DNA of 64,000 nt from NCBI RefSeq assembly GCF_947623445.1, contig NC_135248.1:4340977-4404976 (forward strand), read 5' to 3'. The stretch's first letter is position 1. Every line of letters starts with the position of its first letter. The notes below the pieces were generated by a model. The model saw only the letters and a list, made by a program, of their open reading frames with translations, searched no databases and was not told the DNA's origin. The translations under genes and the position numbers were made by a program. Below are positions 26,301-37,172 of this stretch, piece after piece. This DNA is from Clavelina lepadiformis (lineage: Eukaryota; Chordata; Ascidiacea; Aplousobranchia; Clavelinidae).

Positions 26301-26700
26301 GTGGTCTCACAATGCGTTTACCGTATATGGTGTGTCGATTTAGAAAAGGAAACAATATATTTGCAAGCTTTTCATCCAATGTCTTTGGCTGGGGCTATGG
26401 ATAGGGTGTCAGATGGCAACATGCGTTATTTGGAGCCCTTTAGTTTTGTTAACGTCGTAAGTACGCCTGACTTAGAGGCAGTGAATGCAAAGTATTGTGA
26501 AACGGACAAAACGTTAAGGCTAGAAATGTTCCTTGTATACAAGAACGTATACAGTATATTTATATTTCGTATGGCCAGTGTTATATAAATGTGTCTTCTG
26601 TATTTCTTTAGAGACTTTTGCAGACGAAGTGTTTTCTGAATCATAGCGGAAACAGATTTAAGTCAATTTGCGTTTTTGTTTGTGATTGCGCTGATACAAC
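23380..26700. other. Gene-poor intergenic stretch
   Basis: Only short open frames occur here (for example 23943-24185 plus and 26301-26588 plus). None has a recognisable motif, a splice partner or a compositional shift strong enough to support a gene. The end of the interval should contain the promoter of the Ly6-like gene. Confidence 0.5.
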
Positions 26701-26709
26701 CTAAGTGAC

Positions 26710-29564
26710 ATGAAGCAAGCTATTGTCCTAATTCTTCTTTTCGGCTTTATCACAAAAAGTAAGTAATGTTGTAGCAGATTGGGAAATACAGCTTAGGTTA
26801 ACATACGGGAAATACTTTACAATTTTATGGAGCCTGTTGTTCAGTAATGTTTGCTCTACAGCAACTTGGAGCAAAGCTATTTAAGAACGACAGCTGACAG
26901 CCTTTGTTTATATTGTAGGTTTTTCATTCTCATGCTACCATTGTACGTCGGTTGGAAATTTTAGCAATTCAACTTGCGTGGGATCGAAGCTGGATTCGTC
27001 GTTGCTCATCCAGTGCCCGCCTATGAACGAGCATTGTGCGGTGCTTACGACAATCGACTTGAATAGTTGAGTATATGTCAAGTATTATAAAGCTATTACG
27101 AGATCATGCTTTGAAATGATAAGACTGGACAGCTGCATAACCTAAAACTTTTAATTTATCTGTATAACGACATATATTATAATACCACAGCAAACGAAAC
27201 TACGAGCGTCGTACGAAAATGTGTCCCTCTGAATGTGTCTACCTGTATCGACACTCCACTCGGGCTGAGCTGCGTTTCAACGTGTGACACAGGTGTGCTT
27301 TTACCCTCAAGTCTTAGTTTAGTTCAAAAGCTATAAACCAATAGCACAATTACCATTACATTTTCCACCTCCGTATACGTCTTTAAATATTTGTCTCGTT
27401 GTCATGGGGCTGGTGAATGTTTCACGGCTACGTCAAAGCTTATGATTCATAACTAACAAAATCACTTCATAATTTTCAGAAAGGTGCAACGATTGGGATT
27501 CCTCCTACCTGAAATCATCAGCAGGTAATTAACTGTAACAGGAAATGTATTAACATAACTTTGTTGATTTCTAAAATCTGGACGGGCGACAAGTCAACAG
27601 CTTGAAAGTCGTGTATAGTAAAACAGTGTATGAGACTATTCACAAATTGACATGTTAGATTGGTTACTCGTCCGCTTTGTCTTCAGTGAGCAGCCTACAT
27701 ATAACAAATGTATTTTATGTCACGTCCTTTAGATCTAACTTTCAAATGTCACGTTTGCTCGTCTTCAAGTGAACCAGGTTGCAGGGATGTCGGAAATAAC
27801 AGTACATTTCTGAAAAACTGTTCGCCTGGCCAGAAGTACTGTTCGGTTACAACTGTTACAAGTTCAGGTATATACATACACGACTGCCATATGCGTCCCA
27901 TCACTTATATAGCTACTGTAAGTTTAATACCTTTTATTAGTTTTAACTGCTTTACGACTATTAAATAACTTTTCAGACGGTGATATTGACGTCATAAGAA
28001 GTTGTTCCAGTCTTGGACAGGCAAGTTTTGCGGTCGTACCGGACCGCACGTTGTGCGCGGCATCGTGTGAATCAGGTTTTGATGATTTTTTATATGTTTG
28101 ATCGTTATTGTACATCATAGAAGTACCCGATATACAGTACGGTAGCCCAGGAAAGAAAACACGGTACCGCATTTTTATAGTATATGTTGTCTTTACCTAC
28201 GATGTGTTATTTATTTACAGAGGGCTGCAACGATTTCAATGATTGTCGAAACCGCTCTGGTCTTAACATAGGTAATATTTCATTTTTAAATATTGAGATT
28301 GCTTGCTTCAGTAACACTACTCGTGGATACGAGGCGCGTTTCCTGCAGATGTGCTACTGGTTGGCAACTTTAAAATGCCATAATGTTCTGTAACACTACT
28401 CGTGCGTTCTAGACAGCCTACTAATGAAGATAAATGCTTTCGTTTTCTTCAGTTTTTGACATGAGTTTGTGTTTAGATGAATCATCGTGCAATATATTGC
28501 CATCAGCAGAATTAACAATCGCAAATCACACAGAAAGTAAGTAATTATATGTAATAATTCATCACGTTAATAATGTAGTTTGGTCATTTAAAATCTATCG
28601 CTGAAAACATCAAGCTAATTTCAAATACAGTAAAAACTAGGTAAATGTTGTAAAGATAATAACCTGGTACACTTTAAATAGATGGACTCAAATGTTTCGT
28701 TTGCGACAGCCTAGTCGATTCCGCTTGTAAACAGGACAGCTTGCCGTCTAGTTTCTTACAGAATTGCAGTGATGTTGAAAGATTCTGTTCAAAGACTTCA
28801 AGAAGTCTGCCAGGTAAATTGAAAGAAAATATTTCATAACAAAGAAGTATATAATAGGGAATGCCCTGTTGCCTAAAATAAATAAAGAAAAAAGCAGAAA
28901 ATGTTACCGTAAACAAGTACAAAGTCTCTGTGAAAAAGGTTGGTCGGGACTGTTTTGACGTACTGTAGAATACATCACGTGATCGTAGCGTGATCTTTAA
29001 AAAACAATAACAGACTGTCGATTTTACTTAAACGTGTATTTTGGCAGATGGAAATGGTCAATGGGTTGAAATAGTTCAGCGATCCTGCTCGGCGCAATAT
29101 CATAACAATTTCGTTGTCCACAATGCGTTGATCAATTGCGTGGAGTCGTGTGATAGTGGTAAGAACTAAAAAAATCTCAAAAATCTGTTTTCTAAATTTC
29201 ACAAAACTTAAAACATGGTCATGTGCATTGAATATTAGTCAGGTTGTTGTCATTGTTGTAATATGATACCGTAATTGTTGCAGACGGTTGCAACGGAAGG
29301 TTTACTAATGAGACCACAGTGAGTATCATGCCACCAACAGGAACTTCCGAGCCCAGCACGAACCCAGTGGCACCAAACAGTAACGAGCACAGCACTAAAA
29401 TGCCTGATGTAGCCAAAGGGCATACGGAAGCCGGCAATTCTCTTGAAACGAATGAAGGAGGTGGAGGTGGAGGTGGAGGCTGCACCGGACTTATAAGTAG
29501 CCAGCTCAATATTCGCGTTGCTCTTATTTTCTTTTTATATATGTTGTTTTCTCAGTTCATTTGA
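26710..29564 (+). CDS. Three-domain Ly6/uPAR-like secreted protein, probably GPI-anchored
   Basis: Eleven exons: 26710-26758, 26919-27065, 27191-27292, 27480-27524, 27733-27867, 27977-28075, 28221-28271, 28453-28536, 28682-28813, 29048-29158 and 29284-29564, joining in frame for 411 residues. Exon 1 encodes a signal peptide (MKQAIVLILLFGFITKS). Three Cys-rich domains follow. Each starts with CxxC (CYHC, CHVC, CFVC), has several further Cys, and ends in the three-finger hallmark C-N (ERCNDWD, EGCNDFND, DGCNGRF). Several N-x-S/T glycosylation sites are present. The last exon has a Ser/Thr/Pro/Asn-rich stalk, a run of eight Gly, then CTGLISS and a hydrophobic tail (VALIFFLYMLFSQFI) ending at the stop, typical of a GPI-attachment signal. 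All ten introns are phase 1, so whole domains can be duplicated without frame change. The ligand is unknown and I cannot name an orthologue. Confidence 0.85.
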
Positions 29565-29678
29565 ATTTATTTATGAAAAATGCATTTTGCAATGTTTACT
29601 GTGCTTTTATCCCTGGAAATACGAACTACAGAAAAAATTTTCCTTTACTTATTCTATGATGTTTCAACTTTGTTAATA

Positions 29679-29684
29679 TTAAAG
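29679..29684 (+). terminator. Possible variant poly(A) signal ATTAAA of the Ly6-like gene
   Basis: ATTAAA lies about 115 bases after the stop codon. It is a common variant hexamer, but in AT-rich DNA it could be chance. Confidence 0.35.
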
Positions 29685-29699
29685 TCAAGACACATCAAC

Positions 29700-30447
29700 A
29701 AAAGTTATTCATTCGCACTGTCGTGGTAGTAGATATTGTCAGGTTTAAATATAAAAGTATTTCAAGTTATAAAAAATACTAAAAATTTCAAAAGCTGCAA
29801 ACGAATTTTTAATTACTAAAACTCTTATTATTAAACAATAAGATTTCGGACATATCATCATTTATCTAGGATTACAGTGAATTAGGTAGGGCTTAATAAA
29901 ATTAAAATCAAATCTTGAGCTGTCGGAAATGTTTATTGCGTTGGGCAAGACATTAACGATTTTAATATTAATATTGCGTGATTGCTTCCACCAAAAAATG
30001 TGGCCAGATACTCTGAGTTAGGATCAAGAGGCAAAGAAAGCAAATTTTGTTGTAAAAAATAATAAAATATCTTGAGCTTGACCATAGAGTACTAATAACT
30101 ATGGCTTGATTTCCATGATTTAAAAAAAGTATGACTTTGGGGAATCCCAAATAATGAAATTGGGTTTTGTTATAGAAATTTAACATTGTTAATTACCATA
30201 GTAGACAGCAATTACTTTAGCTGTAGTCATTAGTCAAGCTTTCAAAACCGCAATGTCAAAATGTTAATTTGAAATTTAAAGGAACTTACGTTTAAACCTT
30301 TATCATTAGTCCTTTTAGTAATAATACGGATGTATTTAGAGAGGTCCGTTTGCAGTAACGAAAATAACTCTACAGCTGTTGGATAAACTGGTTTTACTGG
30401 TACAGTCACTAAATAGGCTTACTAACCTTTAAGAAACCAAAAACTGA
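29700..30447. other. Intergenic DNA between the Ly6-like and TMEM128-like genes
   Basis: AT-rich with no supported coding sequence. It should contain the TMEM128-like promoter. Confidence 0.45.
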
Positions 30448-31545
30448 ATGGATGAAAGTTACAGAAACCTAAAAGACGTTCCACCTATGGACATTCCAAA
30501 AAATTTGCCATCAAATGCTACACAGCGCATAAAAGTTGACACTATCCTGTGGTTAGCTATATCAATATGCACATTCTATTATTCAGATATACTGAACGTT
30601 ATACTGCATGAGCCAGGATTAAATGGGTAAGTCATTTTTGTTTGTAAAAAACACTGATCAAACAGGTTTAAGTGTTTGGCTATCTGCGATTTGACTTACT
30701 GAAAAAACTGTATGACGCTGTATACCGTTACATTGCATATCATTGTCAAAGCATTAGCGTATCTACTCAATGGTGTAGTGATTTGGGTCTGTATTTATGC
30801 AACTCAAATAATTGGGTTGGTTGATAGTAAAACTGGTGCACATCTATGTTTTGCATACAACCATCTATTTTTTTTTGGTTTCATACTTCTTCTTGTTTTA
30901 TTAGGTTTACATACAATGCGGCAATACTTCTTTCCGGCTTTGCTGTTGCCATTGCTTTGTACTATATCATGTGGCTTAATCTGATCAAAGGAATCGATGC
31001 AGATGATTGGGAAGCTCACAACTCCTATGGCATTCCAATTGCTACTGGAAGTTTTGTACTGTCTGCCATTTGGTGGGTTATCTAATATCCTGTCATGTAT
31101 TGGGGGTACCCTCTACACTAATTCGTTTTTTTTCCCATTATCATACAAAGCATGCAGTCTGAACTGCTTATGTAGTAACTTATATTCTTTGTGTGGCATG
31201 CCTTAGGAATTAATGAAAATATACTGAAACTAATTCTTTTGTTTCGATGAAGAACTTTTTAAACCTGACAAAACTATACAGTAGTACACGTTAATATTTT
31301 TTTTAAATTTTATGGTTGTCTTTTGGAATGACTATGTTTTTTAAATGTCGTATTTTTAATTTTCCAGCTGGATTGTTGCCATGTGGCCAGTGTATGGAGT
31401 TAAAACCCCAGCAATAGTGTTCATTTTGTTTATGGGGTTTATCATGTTGGTTTCAATTATCCCATCATTGTCACATGCCAAGAAACCTTCAAAACTTGCT
31501 TTGAGCAATGAGAAATGGAGAAAAGAGCACACTAAATCTGAATAG
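30448..31545 (+). CDS. TMEM128: TMEM128-like four-pass membrane protein
   Basis: Three exons, 30448-30626, 30905-31072 and 31368-31545, join in frame for 174 residues; human TMEM128 is about 165. The N-terminus is short and hydrophilic (MDESYRNLKDVPPMDIPKNL). Hydrophobic segments follow: TILWLAISICTFYYSDI, then YNAAILLSGFAVAIALYYIM, then PIATGSFVLSAIWCWIVAMW, then AIVFILFMGFIMLVSIIPSL. The tail is short and basic (KKPSKLALSNEKWRKEHTK). The first segment (WLAISICTFYYSD) and the spacing of the others fit TMEM128, a poorly characterised protein assigned to the ER. An AATAAA lies at 31921. The gene converges on ERGIC1. Confidence 0.82.
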
Positions 31546-31920
31546 AGATGTTCCTATAGTTTTGCAGCTAGATATCGTTTCGGGCAACGAAGTTGACAAT
31601 TTTAGTTGAGATCACTATGCAGAGGTTTATTCTTATGAATTTTTATTGATTATAATATTTAAGTCTGCATACTGCACGAAAAAAAGCATTGTAACACTGT
31701 ATTGCCATTAGCCAGGTATACTTTGCATAGGATGTGGCCTATTGTATGTAGTCCAAAGCGTAATTCATCTTCTACATTACGATGGTAGGTCTACAAGCTT
31801 TAAACGTGCTTTTATTTTTTGTTGTATTATTTTAAAAAAGGGCAGCAAGTGCTTAAGCTGATTGCAATTATTATAGCGGGAGTTATAAGTATACTGTATA
31901 TTTAGTATTATTTTAGATTA

Positions 31921-31926
31921 AATAAA
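31921..31926 (+). terminator. Poly(A) signal AATAAA for the TMEM128-like gene
   Basis: AATAAA occurs about 375 bases after the stop codon, on the coding strand and before the convergent ERGIC1 gene. Confidence 0.45.
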
Positions 31927-32667
31927 ATCATTATTTCAAGAATGTTCTTGACTTGTGTGTCTGCCAACAAACCAAATTTTACCACAGCAAAATGCACTGG
32001 AGTTGTGTCTTTTGTAACCTGTGTACAGTTTTTATAAAGGGTCAAACTATCGTACAGCTTTAGCTACTGAATTAAAGAGAGGGTCTGAAACTATAGAATT
32101 ATTCTGAATAAATAGATAGTTGATATTCTGAAATGGACTTCCCCCGAAGTACAACTGTTATTTACACCTTCTCACAAACCTCTCATGTAATCTTGCTATC
32201 AAAATTCTTGCCTGTGTCATTAATCTTTCTGAAACCTCAAAAACAAAAATGAATATAATAACGTTATATACAATTTATTTGAAAATAATAAATTGTGCTA
32301 CTGTAATAATATTTTCGTCAGAACAATACTGGCAACTGCAGAGGCAAGTCTTTTTCATGTGGTCAACCGTTAAAACATACTGCAATGATAGCTCTTATCA
32401 AAAGAGAAATTTTAAAATACGAAATGGTATACAATCGCTAAATTTACACTATTCAGAAAAATATACTTTGCAATGTGTTTGTTCTATAAAATCATCATAC
32501 TCATTAAAAGACACATGTTAAAGTAACGCTAAGTGAAATATGATTTGTACAACATCGATATGTGTTAATATATTACTGCACAATTTATACTGCAAAAAGT
32601 CTGAATTTCACCATCATAAAAACTTTATACGGTTCTACAGAATTTCTTAGTGTTCACCATATGAATC

Positions 32668-35649
32668 TCAGGATAATTTGCCTAAAGCAAATTTCTTGTA
32701 CATTTCAGTCGCTGAAAAGATCATTGAATCAACAATTCCTGCGACTGTAAATGTCCCACCAATTATAGCACATACCTGAGCAAAAGCATTTTTAGATGCT
32801 AATTTTTAATGCTAAACTAATTTTTTACATACTAATACCCAAGTAAGGTTATTTCAGTTAAAAATCATACTTACCATAGTAATAAAATGATAGAGTGGTT
32901 TTCTTTTTTCTGTGTATTTTACTGTGATTGGGGTCAATTCATATCTGAACCAAACTGCTGGCATAATCTTATGTCCATGCCCATATGCAATATAATCCTT
33001 CATAATAATGCTTTATAATAAAAACTTGTACATTCAAAACATACAAATGTTGAGTGAAAAAAAAATCAGATGCTGTTAAACAGACCTTGTACGCATGCGT
33101 GTATTGATACAAGTATCTCGTCTTCCCATCAATGCTTTCATAAACAGTGGGAACAATTTTCATGACATAGTCATGTGATGATAGAGCTGGAAGTGATAAA
33201 TAGTATAGTAAGTACAACAGCAAACTAAAGTTGCATGTCTCAAGATTAGTTTCAGAACAATTAAATATTTGCTTTACAAAGTCAACATTATAAAAAATCT
33301 GATTTGTTAGACAAAACAATGAGCAAATTTAAGAGTTTAAGATGGGGGTCACCAAACTACGGCCCGTGAGGTTAGGTTGTCCGGCCCGCCTCACTGTGCC
33401 ACAAATGAGCTTATTGTGTGGTAGCCTATTGAACAGAGCAGGAATTTGGCTGGTGATCGTTTATTCTCATTTTTATCTGGCCCTTTGTGAAAAAATTTGG
33501 TGACTCCTGGTTTAAGGCAACAGTTGTGGCAAAATTTGTTTCCACATTGACAAAACATTACCATGCTTATCAAATGTCTTTTTGCCTTCCAATGCATTAA
33601 ACGCTTGTGACTTGACATTTGGAATCTGTAAAAACATTTTAACAAGTACTGCAAAAGTTTTACAATTTTTTTATTTTCATCTTTAAAGATAGGTAATGTG
33701 TGCAACGGTGCATACTATTATTCTTTCTCCTATTCTAAGCTCTTTAATTTCATGGTTCATGTCCGGGTTATCTGGCTGTTGTTTGGAGCTATGTGTTGAA
33801 ACATGAAAATTTCCAGGAACCTGTGTAAAATATATGCATGCTATTTATAATATAATTATCTGCTGTGTATCGCAGCAATTAAACAAGCATGACTGATGGC
33901 AATTTACCTTGTTGATTTGGAAGCTTGATGTGAAAAGACAGCCCCTTCCTTGGTTGACGGGAAGTTTGTCGCTGTTTTCAACTAAACCAACTTCATGCCT
34001 TCCCATTGAATCTTGAATATCCATGCCAAGATCTAAAATTCATTCAGTGAGATTGAGTTTTAACCTTAGCAACTGTGGTATTTCAATATATATGGTATTT
34101 CGCAAAGGGACACATTTAACTACTGGTAGTTGAGCAAGTTATAAACACTCTAGTAGTTTTTATCAAAAACTATAATTTTACAAACGGTCTATCAGAAGAA
34201 AAATCCTTCAAACGATACTAACTTACATTCGCATGGCATATTCGGAAGGGAAATTACAATTCGTACTGGAATTTTGTCTCCTGATTGGGGATCATCCACA
34301 TACAGTTCACTTACACTAGACAGGATGAACACATATTAACAGAAGTAGTTGGCGGTATGCCAGTGTTTACGAAAGAGGGTAACAGACAGTTTCAAGTGTT
34401 CATATGGAAGAGGCAGTGAAATATGCAACTTATAAAATATGGTTGATAAGCTAGCCTGTATACTAATGTTGGTAGTGACAACGATAATTTTTTTCAAGTC
34501 TGATTGAATTAAATCAGACATGTGCAACCAGTGGCCCGCGGGCCGCACTGCGGCCCGCCAGGTTGTTCAGTGCGGCCCGCGTGGTGCTCAGCAAAATGTT
34601 AGAACTTCATACTAGCCATCACTATTTCATGCAGTTTACATCAAAGCAATGGAAATTTTCGCACGCTGTGTATAGAAATATTGCCCTTTGTGATGCAACA
34701 ATGCTGCGTTGCATAATTTCTGCATTAAATCTATTTCTTAACTACATAAACTGCATAGGAAAGTCGTTTTACGATACTAATTTTTTCTGAAAAAATCATG
34801 TGGCCCGCGTTGTCATTCAAAATTTTGTATTTGGCCCTCCAGTGAAAAAGGTTGCACATGCCTGAATTAAATGCTATCAGGACAGAAATTTCTACTTGGG
34901 CTTCAGTTGAATGTCACTGTTCTGTTGAGGTTCATTTTAAAGTGTGTTATTAAGTGGGCTCATTTTAATTTTCACAATTAATTGTATTGTGATTTGATGG
35001 AGAAGATGAATGTAATATGTTGACACAGATACGCAACCTTCCAGCGAAAAATTAAGTTGGGCAACAGCATTATTTGAAACAAAACTTAGTTTTGGACTTA
35101 TATACATTTTGCTAAAGTTGAGATGTTTGGAGTATTTTGCAGGTCTGGTAAGTTGAAAATGGAGCAAAATGTTTGATGAAAACTGATAAAGGAAAATAGT
35201 AAACAATAACAAACACCCTAACAATTAAAACCATGCTTTATATACTTACACATCCATATGAACAAAACTTAGAAGTTCCGATACGAGCAGGAACATGATA
35301 AACAAAGAGCACACAACAGAAACTGAAAAACACGACATTAAACTAGAACAGAGTAACATGGGAAATCAAAAACCACTTTTAACAGGGACAGAAAACAGTT
35401 GACTATTCAGCTGATCAAGTACAACTTAAAAACTTACTTATTGCACCAGTGCTGGTGGGCTGTGTCAGGTCTTTAGGAACTTTGCGATAAATATCAAGTC
35501 TAAAATAATTAAATTAAAGATTAAACAATTTATCCGATAATCATAAAACTATATTACATGGTAAATATCAAACTTATAATACAAGCCAAAATTTTGAAAT
35601 TGTGCATGAATCTGAACTAATGGGCTTACCTTCTAAAATCAAAAACCAT
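32668..35649 (-). CDS. ERGIC1: ERGIC1 (ERGIC-32), ER-Golgi intermediate compartment protein 1
   Basis: ERGIC1 cycles between ER and Golgi in complexes with ERGIC2/3 and takes part in cargo transport. Ten exons: 35649-35630, 35499-35438, 35322-35250, 34315-34227, 34032-33908, 33820-33716, 33625-33562, 33186-33086, 32997-32875 and 32775-32668. They join in frame for 289 residues, against 290 in human. The N-terminus MVFDFRRLDIYRKVPKDLTQ is nearly the vertebrate sequence. The first membrane segment is VVCSLFIMFLLVSELLSF; then come SELYVDDP, IQDSMGRHEVG, PGNFHVSTHSSKQQPDNPDM and SHDYVMKIVPTVYE. WFRYELTPITVKYTEKRKPL precedes the second membrane segment, with VCAIIGGTFTVAGIVDSMIF. The C-terminus MYKKFALGKLS fits the family. 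Introns 3 and 7 hold hAT-type elements. Identification is firm. Confidence 0.97.
33343..33509. mobile_element. Short hAT-type MITE (167 bp) in an ERGIC1 intron
   Basis: The left end TGGGGGTCACCAAAC and the complement of the right end, CAGGAGTCACCAAA, are inverted repeats of a widespread hAT terminus. The flanks GTTTAAGA (33335-33342) and GTTTAAGG (33510-33517) match at seven of eight bases. A GGCCCG-rich block lies inside. It has no coding capacity. Confidence 0.82.
34515..34864. mobile_element. hAT-type MITE (350 bp) in an ERGIC1 intron, exact target duplication
   Basis: The left end CAGACATGTGCAACC pairs with the complement of the right end, CAGGCATGTGCAACC (one mismatch). The flanks at 34507-34514 and 34865-34872 are both AATTAAAT. 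Several GCGGCCCGC motifs sit near the left end and GTGGCCCGC near the right. An internal open frame shows no transposase similarity. Confidence 0.9.
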
Positions 35650-36074
35650 TTTGAAGTGGTTGGAAGTAATTAAAACTATAACTAAGTCTTTTTACGAGGA
35701 AGGAAAAGTGCAAAATTCAACAGCTTGATTTGATATAATGTTCACATGAAAAAACACTCTGCAAAAGCTTGTGGCATTCCGCAAGCTCAAACCCTTAAAT
35801 CTTAAAAATTATCGCAGCCTAAACTTCAACACTTGGCATCAAAAAGCATGATTGATATAAATGACCTAGAAAACACCACAGGTTTTATTTTTTATGCTTC
35901 TATTACACTGTAGCTTTCAAGAATTCTTTTGATGGGGTTCTCTGTGTACAATCCATGTGAAAATGTATACATTAACCTTTGATGAATGTATATATAACCT
36001 CTGATGAATGCAATATATACATACATAATATATATCCATCAAGCGTATTCTCTACAGCTTTATGTCTTCCCCTT

Positions 36075-37172
36075 CAGGGTTGTAACATTGGAAAGTATTT
36101 TTTTCTGAGTCAACTCAATTCATACCAAAGTGACTCAAGTCCATGAAACGATTTACACAGTGACTTGAGTCAAGACATGTCCATGATTAGTGGTGGGAAG
36201 TCGGTACTTTAACCGTCGGTAACGGTACTTTGGAAAAAATGTACCGACGGTTCCAGTATTCGGTACTATTTAGAAAAAGTAGTTCGGTACTTTGTCAGTA
36301 CTCAGTATTGGTACTTTTTGTGTAAAAGATGCGGCTGCAAATGCAATGTTTGCCGCTATTACGCCCAGGTAAAAACATATGTGACGTTAATCGTTTGCTA
36401 TTTTACTTGACATTTCTAGACGAAAAAATCAACATATGCTAATATTATTATTAAGGATTAATTAAAATGTATTTTTGAAAACATAGTTGTTAAAATTCTG
36501 ATATAATCACGTGAAAAATACCGAGTATCAGGACAGACTGAAATTTCTTCAAAAAAGTAATTCGGTACCCGACGTTACCGGTACTAAAGTACCGTAGCAC
36601 AGTAATTTGGTACTATAGTACCGCGGTACTGCCCACCTATGTCCATGATCACAAAGTCCGTGTCATGCTGGTTCAATACGAAAAGATCAGGTGGTTTAAG
36701 CACTTTTAAGTACACGATACCCAATTCATTTTCTTTGGACTTTTGGACTAAGGCAATAAGCTATATTTTTTCTTAGTTAATTTTTTTGCTTGTTGTTCAA
36801 ACATTCACAACAACGTTGCCTGGAAAAAGTTGGTTGAAAAACTCTAGCAAATCAAACAAGCTTGCAGAATATATAATTTAATAGGATGACTACAACATAC
36901 CTGTACAGCCTAAGCTATATGGGTATGTTGAAGCTGAAGCTATATGTTGACATGGGATCTCTGAGACCAATGGAAATTAAGATTCTCATATTTTCAGCAA
37001 TAAGTGTATACTTATCAAAGTAACCTCCATATATTTAAGTTACCCTGCTGTATGAAAGTAGCCCCAGTCGATGGTAACAATTCAAGTAGGCTATTTTAAA
37101 ACTAATCAAGTACTCGAGTACCACAAAAAATGGTACTCAAGTCAAGTATTTCACTCAAGTAACGCAGCTCTG
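36075..37172. mobile_element. Probable older hAT-like element hosting a nested MITE
   Basis: The left end begins CAGGGTTGTAACATTGG and the complement of the right end reads CAGAGCTGCGTTACTTGAG, compatible with degenerate terminal repeats. Both flanking interiors are rich in GACTTGAGTC-type words. I find no matching 8-bp flank, so the boundaries are uncertain and one end may be lost. The sharply bounded element at 36187-36640 is inserted within it. Confidence 0.45.
36187..36640. mobile_element. hAT-type MITE (about 454 bp) with GGTACCG-rich ends
   Basis: The left end is TTAGTGGTGGGAAGTCGGTAC and the complement of the right end starts ATAGGTGGGCAGTACC. Both subterminal regions carry many GTACCG/CGGTAC words. 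The 9-bp string TGTCCATGA occurs directly on both sides (36178-36186 and 36640-36648), giving an 8-bp duplication whose exact register is ambiguous by one base. Confidence 0.82.

Noticed and set aside
26301..26588. 95-residue plus-strand frame upstream of the Ly6-like gene
   Set aside because: No motif, no flanking exon, and composition like the surrounding intergenic DNA.
29219..29509. Minus-strand frame with a run of prolines
   Set aside because: It is antisense to the Gly-run exon of the Ly6-like protein.
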